DNA of 64,000 nt, from positions 1-64,000 of the forward strand of contig JAIXOM010000047.1 of the NCBI GenBank assembly GCA_027486755.1, in the 5' to 3' direction. Position numbers and translations under genes: made by a program. The notes below the pieces were generated by a model. It had not been told where the DNA came from. It ran no database searches and was given only the letters and a program-made list of their open reading frames with translations. The first letter of the stretch is position 1; each line of letters begins with the position of its first letter. This document shows, piece after piece, positions 32,196 through 42,145 of this stretch. Source of the DNA: Comamonadaceae bacterium (GTDB taxonomy: Bacteria; Pseudomonadota; Gammaproteobacteria; Burkholderiales; Burkholderiaceae_C).

Positions 32196-33122
32196 ATGCG
32201 CCTGCCCGGCCTGGCCGTCTTGCTGTGCGCCCTGACCTTGGGCGGGGCGGCGCGTGCCGAGGTCTGGGCCTGGGTTGACGAGCGCGGGGTGCCGCACTTT
32301 GCCAGCCATCAAGTCGATGCGCGTTACCAGCTCTTCTTCAAGGGCTCTGCGCCCGAGCTGCTGGTCAAGCCCATGGCAACGCCTGCGCCGACGCTTTCAA
32401 GCTCGGCGCAGCCGGCCACAGCGCTGGGAACCTTGGTGCCCGTCTCGCCTTCCGGCCCTAGAGCCGGGGCATTGACGGCCGCCGCTGCCTCCCCGCGGCC
32501 GCGGCTTTTGGGCCTGCTGGAGAACTCGCCGGGCTACAAGCGCGTCTTGCCCTTGGTGCAGGATGTGGCGCGTCAACTGGGCTTGGATGCACAGCTGATG
32601 GTGGCATTGATCGCTGCCGAATCAGGCTTTGACCCGCGTGCGGTTTCGCCCAAGGGCGCGGTTGGCTTGATGCAGCTGATGCCGGGCACCGCCGAGCGTT
32701 ATGGCGTGCGGGCCGACAGCAGCACCAGCCAGCGCGAGCGGCTGATGCAGCCCGAGACCAATGTCCGCGCCGGTGCCTTGTTTCTGCGTGACCTCTTGCT
32801 GATGTTCCCGGGCCGTATCGACCTGGTGCTGGCCGCCTACAACGCGGGCCCTGGCGCGGTCATGCGCGCCGGTCTGCGCATTCCCGACTACCCCGAGACG
32901 CAGAACTATGTGCGTACCGTGACCGAGTTGTTTGCCTACCTGCGCCCGGCCGCGCCGGCCCCGAAAGTCGAGGTGGCGGCCCTGCCGCCGCCTGTCCAGG
33001 CTCCGGCTGCCCCTGCGCCTGCTGCCACCTGGCTGTCGCCCCAGGCCGCTGATGCGGTCTCGCGCGGCATCTTGCTCGCGCCACCGGGCATACCCCTGAG
33101 CCTGCCGGCCAGCCGCGATTGA
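32196..33122 (+). CDS. Periplasmic lytic transglycosylase with DUF4124 and SLT domains
   Basis: A 308-residue exported protein likely to cleave peptidoglycan glycan strands. The signal peptide (MRLPGLAVLLCALTLGGAARA) is followed by a DUF4124-like segment (EVWAWVDERGVPHFAS), a linker, and an SLT domain with the catalytic Glu in LIAAESGFDP, then GAVGLMQLMPGTA and VLAAYNAGPGAV. A Pro/Ala-rich tail of about 60 residues follows. The ATG at 32196 is one base after the parE stop. Its place between parE and parC suggests shared transcription. Confidence 0.9.
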   Translation: MRLPGLAVLLCALTLGGAARAEVWAWVDERGVPHFASHQVDARYQLFFKGSAPELLVKPMATPAPTLSSSAQPATALGTLVPVSPSGPRAGALTAAAASPRPRLLGLLENSPGYKRVLPLVQDVARQLGLDAQLMVALIAAESGFDPRAVSPKGAVGLMQLMPGTAERYGVRADSSTSQRERLMQPETNVRAGALFLRDLLLMFPGRIDLVLAAYNAGPGAVMRAGLRIPDYPETQNYVRTVTELFAYLRPAAPAPKVEVAALPPPVQAPAAPAPAATWLSPQAADAVSRGILLAPPGIPLSLPASRD

Positions 33123-33143
33123 TTGATTTGAAATAGAAAAGCC

Positions 33144-35504
<2,361 letters not shown>

Positions 35505-35530
35505 GGCGCTGCGGCTTGCCCTGGCCCGGG

Positions 35531-35590
35531 GTGGCCTGGGGCCGCCTAGTGCCGCTTGGGGCCGCTTGGGGCCGCTTGGGGCCGCCTGCC
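35531..35590. repeat. Decamer tandem repeat downstream of parC
   Basis: Six consecutive 10-bp units: GTGGCCTGGG, GCCGCCTAGT, then three exact GCCGCTTGGG, then GCCGCCTGCC. It occupies the short parC / metallo-hydrolase gap and is not open for a meaningful protein. It is probably slippage-generated. Confidence 0.7.
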
Positions 35591-35613
35591 TTGGCCAGGC
35601 CGTGGCAGTGCAA

Positions 35614-35636
35614 AGCCACCGCACGAGGCGGTGGCT
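35614..35636. terminator. Hairpin between convergent parC and metallo-hydrolase
   Basis: AGCCACCGC (35614-35622) pairs perfectly with GCGGTGGCT (35628-35636) around an ACGAG loop, just before the convergent hydrolase stop at 35650. No T tract is present on either strand, so it is a terminator candidate only by position and stem strength. Confidence 0.45.
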
Positions 35637-35649
35637 GCAGGGCTTAGCC

Positions 35650-36768
35650 TCAGCAGCAGGCCATCATGCTGCGCTGCAGCTGCCCCAGATAGGCCCCGCC
35701 GGGCATATCAGAGTATTTCAAATTCGCAAACAAGCCGCGACGCTTTTGGTCGTTGGCGTCCGCCAATACGCGGTAGCTTTCCAAATCCTCACCGCTCAGA
35801 CCGATTTGCTCAATCGGCCGGGTGCCGTCTGAGACCAGCGCTTGGGGCTTGGCGCCCAGCATCAGGCGCGCGCCCACGCCCGCGTAGAGGTAGCGGTCGC
35901 CGAAGGCCTTGCTCATGGCCTCAAAGGCAGGCTCGCCGGTGCAATGGCCTGGGGCCACATAGGCCACCTTGTAGGTGTTCTGCATGACGTTGATGGTTTT
36001 TGCAATCTCGTCGTCTTTACTGACCACCATGTGCATGCCGCCCGAGATCATTTGTATACGCGGATCGATTTTGACCGCTGCCTCCAGGATGCGGTCGATC
36101 CCGGGGTGCGAGCAGCCCACCACCAGAACCAGCCCTTGCGGTGTTTGCAAGGCCAGCGACAACTCGCGCAACTCCAGCGTGCCGGGCTTGTCCGACACCA
36201 GGCTGATGACATGCACGCCCGGGGCCAGTTCGGTGGTTTTATCAATGAGCCGGATGTTGGCCTCGGGCCAGGCTGCGCCAAAGCGCATCACCTCCGGTGG
36301 TTTGCCGTCGTAGTAACGCATCTGGGGCGGCAGGGATTCGCTGCGGCGGTAGAAGCTGCCGGGCAGGTCGCCGCCATACACGCCGAATCCTTCCTTGGGC
36401 GCATAAATGACAACCTTGGGATTGACGCTGAGCAGATGCGCCATGCCGCCCATGTGATCGCCGTGGCGGTGCGACATCACCACCATGTCGAGCCGACTGA
36501 GGTCCGCGCCCAGGGCGCGGGCGTTGTGCGCCAGGGTCTGGCCGTTGTTGCCCGTGTCAAAGAGTATGCGCCGCCCATCAATCTCGATCAAGGCCGCGTA
36601 GCCCCAGTCCTTGATCAGATGGGTTTCGCTGCACAGGGCGTCGAACAAGATGGTGATGCGCGGCTGCGATGGGGCGGCCGCTGCTGTGGTCTGGCCCATG
36701 CTGCTGCAGCCTGCGGAAAGTACAGCCGGCGCGCTCAGCGCGGTGGCGATCAAATTGCGTCGTTTCAT
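35650..36768 (-). CDS. Exported MBL-fold metallo-hydrolase
   Basis: A 372-residue metallo-beta-lactamase-fold protein with a lipoprotein-like signal (MKRRNLIATALSAPAVLSAGC, lipobox LSAGC). The metal site motif is MSHRHGDHMGG, and other His/Asp ligands are suggested by LVVGCSHPGIDR and APGHCTGEPAF. The fold resembles the group related to dihydropteridine/RFA-P synthase-like hydrolases; the substrate is unknown. The start is ATG at 36768. The first 117 bases of the gene plus 65 upstream bases are duplicated at 38017-38198. It lies convergent with parC. Confidence 0.85.
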   Translation of the reverse strand: MKRRNLIATALSAPAVLSAGCSSMGQTTAAAAPSQPRITILFDALCSETHLIKDWGYAALIEIDGRRILFDTGNNGQTLAHNARALGADLSRLDMVVMSHRHGDHMGGMAHLLSVNPKVVIYAPKEGFGVYGGDLPGSFYRRSESLPPQMRYYDGKPPEVMRFGAAWPEANIRLIDKTTELAPGVHVISLVSDKPGTLELRELSLALQTPQGLVLVVGCSHPGIDRILEAAVKIDPRIQMISGGMHMVVSKDDEIAKTINVMQNTYKVAYVAPGHCTGEPAFEAMSKAFGDRYLYAGVGARLMLGAKPQALVSDGTRPIEQIGLSGEDLESYRVLADANDQKRRGLFANLKYSDMPGGAYLGQLQRSMMACC

Positions 36769-36833
36769 GGTGGCTCCAAAAAAACAGATAGGCACGGCTG
36801 CCGGTGAGGGGCAGGGACTGGTCAAAGTCTGAC
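36652..36833. repeat. Border repeat M, copy 1 (head of metallo-hydrolase gene)
   Basis: This 182-bp segment covers the first part of the metallo-hydrolase gene and its upstream region. It matches 38017-38198 in the same orientation at about 85-90 percent by eye, from GGTGATGCGCGGCTGCGATG to GGTCAAAGTCTGAC, with a few one-base indels. Similarity stops abruptly at both ends. Confidence 0.85.
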
Positions 36834-37312
36834 GCCCTTTACGTAATCGCGTACTCGGTTCTAACCCTGGACTCGGCCTCTGCGCCCAGGGAAATTACGA
36901 TGTTTTACAAGCCAAGACCTGCTGTCTGGCTATCGCGAACGGGAACGCGTTCATGCCGTGCAAGGCCTGCGATGTGGAGGCCCCAAATAGTCCCGGCTCG
37001 GAGGCCTTTGCACCGCTCATTCTCACGGGCAAGGCATGTATCCATTCGTAGAGGGTGGCGCACCAGCCTGGAAAAAACAGGGCAAAGATTCACAAACAGA
37101 AGGCGATTAACTCCAGTGGCTGAACTACAGTTGTTTTCGACAGTACAACCATCGACCGATTGAGCAAGCGGTGCATCCTCACCAACCCGGCTCTGGCGCC
37201 AAGCCAGTGGCACCCCCTTATTTCAAGGCTCAGACCGTACTGGCAAGCTCCGAGTCATCGGCTATTTTGCATATACGGTCTGCTTGACCAGACATCAACC
37301 TGCATATACATT
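36834..37312. other. Gene-free stretch upstream of brnT
   Basis: About 480 nt between repeat M and brnT with lower GC than its surroundings. No convincing protein is seen on either strand. Close to brnT, TGCATATAC occurs at 37268-37276 and again at 37301-37309, exactly 33 bp apart, and TTGACC (37284-37289) could act as a -35. The two motifs may be operator half-sites. Confidence 0.4.
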
Positions 37313-37588
37313 TTGAGCCTGATCACCTGGGACGAACCAAAGCGTCTGGAGAACATTCGCAAGCACAAGATCGATCTTGCGGATTTGGAACCTCTCTTCG
37401 ACTACCCGATGGTCACGGTGGAAGACTCTCGCGAGAGCTACGGCGAGTTGAGGCTGCAGAGCCTTGGCATGTGGCAGGGGCGGGTGGTCTTCCTGGTCTG
37501 GACACCGCGTGGTGAAGACACCGCGCATCTCATTTCATGCCGTTATGCCGACCGTCAAGAAACCGATGACTACTTCCAAACCGTTTAG
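37313..37588 (+). CDS. brnT: BrnT family ribonuclease toxin
   Basis: BrnT is a type II toxin with a RelE-like fold that cuts RNA and is held inactive by BrnA. The 91-residue product shows the family pattern: ITWDEPKRLENIRKHKIDL near the start, then TVEDSRESYGELRLQSLGM, GRVVFLVWTPRGEDTAHLIS and CRYADRQETDDY. No ATG lies close to the family N-terminus; TTG at 37313 (or CTG at 37319) is the likely start, while the open frame runs back to 37160 without similarity. It overlaps brnA. The pair lies between border repeats M and K. Confidence 0.8.
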   Translation: MSLITWDEPKRLENIRKHKIDLADLEPLFDYPMVTVEDSRESYGELRLQSLGMWQGRVVFLVWTPRGEDTAHLISCRYADRQETDDYFQTV

Positions 37589-37901
37589 TGCAGCCGCCAT
37601 CGCTTCGGCCAAGGCGGCTGCTGCGGAATCTGGCCATGGCAATGCCTCTAGGGTCAACTGGAGCCAAGGTGTTGTCACCCCGGGTGGTGGCGTCACTGCC
37701 ACCATCGCTGCGCTGGGTCGTACTCGCGGTCCGAACAAGAAGCCTGCAAAGGTGCAGGTCGCGATTCGACTTGACCCTGAACTCGTTGGCGCACTCAGGG
37801 CAAGCGGCCCCGGTTGGCAAACCCGTGTCAATGCTGCGCTGAAGCAATGGCTTGCGTCGCAGCCCGAAAAACGCAAGCCGCGGCGGCACGGTGCGGTCTA
37901 G
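37545..37901 (+). CDS. brnA: BrnA family antitoxin
   Basis: The 118-residue product has the ribbon-helix-helix end of BrnA antitoxins: KVQVAIRLDPELVGALRASG followed by PGWQTRVNAALKQWLAS. BrnA neutralises BrnT and represses its own operon. The N-terminal part is Ala/Lys-rich, and a Gly segment (VTPGGGVTATIAALGRTRG) lies in the middle. ATG at 37545 or 37566 could start it; both are inside brnT, which is the usual arrangement of this pair. Confidence 0.8.
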   Translation: MPTVKKPMTTSKPFSAAAIASAKAAAAESGHGNASRVNWSQGVVTPGGGVTATIAALGRTRGPNKKPAKVQVAIRLDPELVGALRASGPGWQTRVNAALKQWLASQPEKRKPRRHGAV

Positions 37902-37949
37902 CTTGTAAGGTCAGGCCTCGAAGCTGCGATCTGGCCTTGCTGCCGCTAG

Positions 37950-38016
37950 GGCTGGTGCGCCGCAGACGCTCATCGGCCCGACCCCTGCACATGCCAGCCG
38001 GCCTTGCTCTCATGGC
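37950..38016. repeat. Border repeat K, duplicated kefB tail fragment
   Basis: This 67-bp segment matches 38783-38849, which spans the last codons of kefB and the sequence after its stop, in the same orientation and with only a few mismatches (shared ACGCTCATCGGCCC and ATGCCAGCCGGCCTTGCTCT). It abuts border repeat M copy 2 at 38016/38017, with a shared GG at the junction. Confidence 0.8.
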
Positions 38017-38133
38017 GGTGATGCGCGGCTGCGATGGGCTGGCCACTGCTGCGGTCTGGCTCAAGCTGTTGCAGCTTGCGGAAAGCACAGCCGGTGCGCT
38101 CAGCGCGGTGGCGATCAAATTGCGTCGTTTCAT
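38017..38133 (-). pseudogene. Truncated 5' copy of the metallo-hydrolase gene
   Basis: Reading from ATG at 38133 gives MKRRNLIATALSAPAVLSAS and then CNSLSQTAAVASPSQPRIT, the signal peptide region of the hydrolase at 36768, with substitutions such as CSSMGQ to CNSLSQ. After 39 codons it runs into the duplicated kefB tail in a foreign frame. No metal-binding residues remain, so it is a dead fragment left by the duplication. Confidence 0.8.
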
Positions 38134-38198
38134 GGGAGCTCCTAAAAACAGATAGGCGCGGCTCCCGGTGAGGGGGCAGGAACTGGTCAAAGTCTGAC
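38017..38198. repeat. Border repeat M, copy 2
   Basis: The second copy of the 182-bp metallo-hydrolase head segment (copy 1 at 36652-36833). It carries the start codon region of the hydrolase on the minus strand and ends at GTCAAAGTCTGAC, after which the sequence becomes that of the RelE-type TA pair. Confidence 0.85.
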
Positions 38199-38264
38199 TT
38201 CGAAATTGGGCATTGTGGTGAGCTTGCGGCAGAATGAAGCCCTGCAGAACCTTGGAGCACCGCC

Positions 38265-38465
38265 ATGCCCGATGTCAAAGCCCTAGAACAAGCTGTACAA
38301 GCTCTCCCTCCCTCAGCACTGGCGCAATTCCGTCGTTGGTTTGCCGAATTCGACTCTGCCGCCTGGGACCTTCAGTTGGAGACGGATGCTTCCACCGGAA
38401 AACTTGATGCGCTGTTTGCCGAAGCTGAGGAAGACTACAAGAGTCAGCCTCACCGCTCCTTGTGA
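38265..38465 (+). CDS. Small antitoxin of a RelE-type TA pair
   Basis: A 66-residue acidic, helical protein (MPDVKALEQAVQALPPSALA, RRWFAEFDSAAWDLQLETD, KLDALFAEAEEDY). This pattern is typical of the short antitoxins encoded directly before RelE/ParE toxins of the HTxSRFW type. Its TGA overlaps the GTG start of the toxin gene. A weak TTGGGC ... CAGAAT promoter may lie at 38206-38236. Function is inferred from the partner. Confidence 0.75.
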   Translation: MPDVKALEQAVQALPPSALAQFRRWFAEFDSAAWDLQLETDASTGKLDALFAEAEEDYKSQPHRSL

Positions 38466-38725
38466 ACCACACAGCGTCTGCAAGGTTCTGGCGCTGCTAC
38501 GACGCGATGCCCGCCGAAGTCCGTGCGCTTGCGGACAAGAATTTCGAGTTACTCAAGGCTGATCCATCGTATCCGTCACTGCAGTTCAAGTTGCTAGGCG
38601 GCGGCAAAATGTATAGCGCGAGAGTCGGGCTGCACTATCGGACGCTCGGCCTGCCCCGTGAGGGTGGCATTCACTGGTTCTGGATCGGCACACATGCCGA
38701 GTACGACCGCCTTGTCGATGGCTAA
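38462..38725 (+). CDS. RelE/ParE family toxin
   Basis: An 87-residue basic protein starting at GTG 38462, overlapping its antitoxin (GTGA). It has the RelE/ParE-like pattern SARFWRCYDAMPAEVRALAD, PSYPSLQFKLLGGGKMYSAR, VGLHYRTLG and a final HWFWIGTHAEYDRLV. Such toxins typically cut mRNA or poison gyrase; which one cannot be told here. With its antitoxin it occupies the second slot between border repeats M and K. Confidence 0.8.
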   Translation: MNHTASARFWRCYDAMPAEVRALADKNFELLKADPSYPSLQFKLLGGGKMYSARVGLHYRTLGLPREGGIHWFWIGTHAEYDRLVDG

Positions 38726-38802
38726 GCTCTCGATCTAGTCAAGCGCGGGCGGCAGGCTTAAAATGGGCCGTACCGCCAATACGGCTGGTACGGGCCATAC
38801 GC

Positions 38803-40611
38803 TCATCGGCCCGGCCCCTGAACATGCCAGCCGGCCTTGCTCTCATGGCGGGCTTGGCGCTCCAGGTCGGCCTGCATCTCGCGCTCGAACTGTTCGCGGG
38901 TTTGGCGCAAGCGCTCGATGAAGCTTTCAGCGACATGCCTGTCGCTTTGCGCATGGCGCAAAAATTCCAGGGAGTGGCGCCTGAAGTTGTCGGCCAGTTG
39001 CTTGCTTTGCGTGCGATCCATGCCCAGCACCTCGAGCACGGAGCGGCCGCTGCGCAGTGAGGACTCGAACAGTTCGCGCTCCACGTGCGGCACCTGCATT
39101 TCGGCCAGTTCCATGGCGTGCCTGGCATCGCGGGCTCTGGCCACGATGCGCACATGACCATGGTCGTGCTGCAAGGTCTGGACCAGGCGATTGCATTGGG
39201 TCACGTCGTCGATGGCCACCACCATGGCCTGGGCATGTTCAATGCCTGCGGCGCGCAGCAAGTCACTCTGCGTGGCATCGCCAAAGTACACCTTGAAGCC
39301 GTAGCGCCGGGCGCTGTCGACGGTGTTGGCATCGTGGTCGATGACGGTGGGCTTGATGCCCGCGGCCATCAACAGGCGCGCCACCGTCTGGCCGTAGCGG
39401 CCAAAGCCGGCCACGATGACCGGCGGGTGCGCGTCTTCAAAGCTGTCGGCCGGACGCTCGGGTGATTTTTCGCGGCAGGCCCAGTCGAACACTTTGAGCA
39501 GCAGGGGTGTGCTGGCCATGGACAGGGCGGCCACCAGGGTCAGCAGGTCCGCCTGGCCAGCACTCAAGGCCCCCGATAGCTTGGCAGCCGACAGGACCAC
39601 AAAGGCAAATTCGCCGACCTGGGACAGCAGCAGGGCCAAAAGCAGCTTGTCGCGCCCGCGCAGGCCCAGCCATTGCGCCAGAGTCCAGATGGCCAGGGTC
39701 TTGAGCCCCACCACCAGCAGCAAGCCTGCGATCACCTGCACCGGCATGCTGACCAACAGGCCCAAGTCCATGCCCATGCCCACGGCGATGAAAAACAAAC
39801 CCAGCAGCAGGCCCTTGAAGGGCAGGATGTCGCTCTCCAGCGCGTGGCGGTACTCGCTGCTGGCCAGCAGCACGCCGGCCAGGAATGCGCCCAAGCCCAT
39901 GGACAGCCCCACCTGCCCCATGAGCGCGGCCACGCCCAACACCAAGAGCAGCGCAAAGCCGGTGAAGAGTTCGCGTACCTGCATGCGGGCCACAAAGTGC
40001 ATCACCGGGTAGGCCACATAGCGGCCCAGCAGCACCACGGCCACCACCGCACCCAGCTGCCACCACCAGGCGACCGATGCCGCAGCGGCGGGCGACGCCG
40101 AGGGCGGCGCGGCCTGGCCCAGCAGGGCGGCCAGAGCCAACAGGGGGATGGCAGCTATGTCCTGATAGAGCAGCATGGAAAAGCCATGGCGGCCCAGCGG
40201 TGCGGGCATCAGGTTGCGCTCCTGCAGCAGGGCCACCACGATGGCGGTGGACGACAGCGCCAAGGCGAGAGCGCCTATCAAGCTGGCCTGCCAGGTCCAG
40301 CCCAGCGCCCAGCCCAAGGCGCCAAGTGCTGCGGCGCACACCCCCATTTGCGCCGTGCCGCCGCCAAAGACCATGCCGCGCATGGCCCACAGGCGCTTGG
40401 GCTCGAGCTCCAGCCCGATGACAAAGAGCATGAGCACCACGCCCAATTCAGAAACATGCAGCAAGGCGGCGGGGTCGCTCACCAGCTCGAGCGCCATGGG
40501 GCCAATCACCACGCCGGCCAGCAGGTAACCCAGCACCGAGCCCAGGCCCAGGCGCACCGCCAAGGGTACGACGATCAAGGCCGCTAGCAAGAACAAGATG
40601 GCTTGGTTCAT
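38803..40611 (-). CDS. kefB: KefB/KefC-type CPA2 potassium-proton antiporter
   Basis: An inner-membrane K+/H+ exchanger gated by glutathione adducts in well-studied relatives. The 602-residue protein has about 12-13 membrane spans (residues 1-380), with conserved GVVLMLFVIGLELEPKRLW and LSSTAIVVALLQERN, then an RCK/TrkA-N domain with NAD-binding VIVAGFGRYGQTVARLL and an acidic VIDHD. The C-terminus is a long charged helix (SFIERLRQTREQFEREMQA). The choice between KefB and KefC is not certain. It overlaps the quinone-reductase-like gene by 4 nt. Its last bases are duplicated at 37950-38016. Confidence 0.9.
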   Translation of the reverse strand: MNQAILFLLAALIVVPLAVRLGLGSVLGYLLAGVVIGPMALELVSDPAALLHVSELGVVLMLFVIGLELEPKRLWAMRGMVFGGGTAQMGVCAAALGALGWALGWTWQASLIGALALALSSTAIVVALLQERNLMPAPLGRHGFSMLLYQDIAAIPLLALAALLGQAAPPSASPAAAASVAWWWQLGAVVAVVLLGRYVAYPVMHFVARMQVRELFTGFALLLVLGVAALMGQVGLSMGLGAFLAGVLLASSEYRHALESDILPFKGLLLGLFFIAVGMGMDLGLLVSMPVQVIAGLLLVVGLKTLAIWTLAQWLGLRGRDKLLLALLLSQVGEFAFVVLSAAKLSGALSAGQADLLTLVAALSMASTPLLLKVFDWACREKSPERPADSFEDAHPPVIVAGFGRYGQTVARLLMAAGIKPTVIDHDANTVDSARRYGFKVYFGDATQSDLLRAAGIEHAQAMVVAIDDVTQCNRLVQTLQHDHGHVRIVARARDARHAMELAEMQVPHVERELFESSLRSGRSVLEVLGMDRTQSKQLADNFRRHSLEFLRHAQSDRHVAESFIERLRQTREQFEREMQADLERQARHESKAGWHVQGPGR

Positions 40612-41156
40612 GGCGCTGGCCCTTCGGGGGAGGGTGCACTCAAAAATTCATCGCACCCTTGTTCAAGGGTGGTACTGGCTTGCAGCAACTCTTGCTCGGT
40701 GATGTCGTGGGCACCGTGCACCACAAAGGGCCTCCACCAATGCATGCCGCAAAAGCGAGCGGTTTGCTCGATCGGGGCCACGTAGTCGCGGAAGGGTCGG
40801 CGGTGCATCTCCCGTGGTGCATAGGCCGGGTCAGCGCCGCCGGCGCTGCAGACCCACCAGCAGGTTTTGCCCCGCAGTGCATCGCCGCCATGGCCATAGG
40901 CCCAGCCCAGGGCCAGTACCTGGTCGATCCAGTGCTTCATCAGGGAGGGCACGCTGTACCAGTAGACCGGGGTCAGCCAGACGATTTTTTGCCAGCGCAG
41001 CAAGGCCTGCTGTTCGGCATCGACGTCAATGTCGAAGTCGGGGTAAAGCTCATAGAGTGAACGCAGCTCTGCCCCTGGCTGGGCTGACAGGACTTCAAGA
41101 AGGTGCTTGATCACGCGTGACTGAGAGGGTCTGGGGTGGGCGTGGATGATGAGCAT
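40608..41156 (-). CDS. kefF: KefF/KefG-like flavodoxin-fold NAD(P)H oxidoreductase
   Basis: A 182-residue flavodoxin-fold protein beginning MLIIHAHPRPSQSRVIKHLL, with the FMN-binding and substrate segments WLTPVYWYSVPSLMKHWIDQ and GWAYGHGGDALRGKTCWW. In enteric bacteria KefF and KefG are quinone reductases that bind and activate KefC and KefB. Translational coupling to the antiporter gene (4-nt overlap) supports that role. Whether it is closer to KefF or KefG is not resolved. Confidence 0.85.
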   Translation of the reverse strand: MLIIHAHPRPSQSRVIKHLLEVLSAQPGAELRSLYELYPDFDIDVDAEQQALLRWQKIVWLTPVYWYSVPSLMKHWIDQVLALGWAYGHGGDALRGKTCWWVCSAGGADPAYAPREMHRRPFRDYVAPIEQTARFCGMHWWRPFVVHGAHDITEQELLQASTTLEQGCDEFLSAPSPEGPAP

Positions 41157-41267
41157 CAGGCTTTTAAGGCCGCATGGCGACCGGCAGAGAGAAAAAGATT
41201 AATCCTTTTGAATTATCTCTGCTGTCCTCGCCATGGGTCTTGGCTGTGACTTGTGTGCCCCCTTGCG

Positions 41268-41434
41268 CCGCGCTGGCTACCTAGGGCCCTGCTATCCATG
41301 CCGGTGCCGCAGCTTATCCAGCCGTCGACCAGCGACTAGGAAACAGGCGCCAGCCCGAGGTGTGCCAGGGTGTCCTTGACCGCGTCGGTGATTTCCGGTG
41401 CGGTCTCGATCAGGGTGCCGTCCAGGTCGAGACC
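41268..41434 (-). pseudogene. Remnant of a phosphoglycolate phosphatase (HAD) gene
   Basis: Reading the minus strand from about 41434 gives LDLDGTLIETAPEITDAVKD and then TLAHLGLAPVS, the N-terminal HAD motif region of Gph, then a TAG at 41338-41336, then SLVDGWISCGTGMD in the same frame. Sequence after about 41268 no longer resembles Gph, and a start codon is missing. It is a decayed fragment of some 55 codons. The rest of 41157-41482 holds nothing else recognised. Confidence 0.5.
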
Positions 41435-41482
41435 GCACCGCTTTCCATGCCGCGACCATCAGGCCAGCTCCATGGCTTCGCC

Positions 41483-41953
41483 TTAGGAGACCTCGACGAT
41501 CATCTCGATTTCGACGCAAGCGCCCATGGGAATCTGTGCGACGCCAAAAGCGCTGCGGGCATGGGCGCCGGCCGGCCCGAAGACGGCGCCCAGCAACTCG
41601 CTGCAGCCATTGGTGACCAAGTGCTGCTCAGTGAAGTCGGCGGTGGAATTGACCAGGCTCATGACCTTGACGATGCGTTTGACGCTGCCCAGGTCTTTGC
41701 CCTGGGCTTGCAGCGCAGCATGCAAGGTGCCCAAGAGGTCGATGGCGATTGAACGCGCGGCCAGCTTACCCTCGTCGGTGCCCATGGTCTTGCCCAACTG
41801 CCCAACCCAGGCCTTGCCGTCCTTTTTGGCGATGTGACCGCTGATGAAAATCAGCGAGCCCGTCTGCACAAAGGGCACATAGGCCGCCGCTGGTACCGCC
41901 AGGGCTGGCAGCGTGATGTCGAGGGCCTGGATTTTTTCGTAAACAGGGTGCAT
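41483..41953 (-). CDS. RidA family protein
   Basis: RidA-type deaminases hydrolyse reactive enamines and imines made by PLP enzymes. The 156-residue product from ATG 41953 (MHPVYEKIQALDITLP) has the YjgF/RidA fold features YVPFVQTGSLIFISGHIAKK, TLHAALQAQGKDLGSVKRIV and VAQIPMGACVEIEMIVEVS. It is longer than RidA proper and fits the related group with MGxDEGxxAAR. The catalytic Arg of RidA (in the RxAxxV segment) is not clearly present; the matching segment is RSAFGVAQIPMGACVEIE, so activity is uncertain. Confidence 0.85.
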   Translation of the reverse strand: MHPVYEKIQALDITLPALAVPAAAYVPFVQTGSLIFISGHIAKKDGKAWVGQLGKTMGTDEGKLAARSIAIDLLGTLHAALQAQGKDLGSVKRIVKVMSLVNSTADFTEQHLVTNGCSELLGAVFGPAGAHARSAFGVAQIPMGACVEIEMIVEVS

Positions 41954-42145
41954 GGTGATCTCTAAGACTTGATGGTTGAAAACAGCAGGGCCAGGCTTGG
42001 AGAAAATTTCGTCCGAGGTGCCCGCCTGCCTCGCTAAAATCTCGCTTTGCATTGTGCCCGTGAGTTGGGCGTTCACTGCTGCGGTCCCCGGCTTGCAGCC
42101 GCCTCTTGATGGCATTTCCCGCAGCATGGGCTGCGCTTATCGTTC

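Noticed and set aside
35531-35590. Possible CRISPR-like array
   Set aside because: Units are contiguous 10-mers with no spacers and no cas genes nearby.
36832-37168. Short ORFs on both strands upstream of brnT
   Set aside because: No family pattern, poor starts and composition unlike the true genes nearby.
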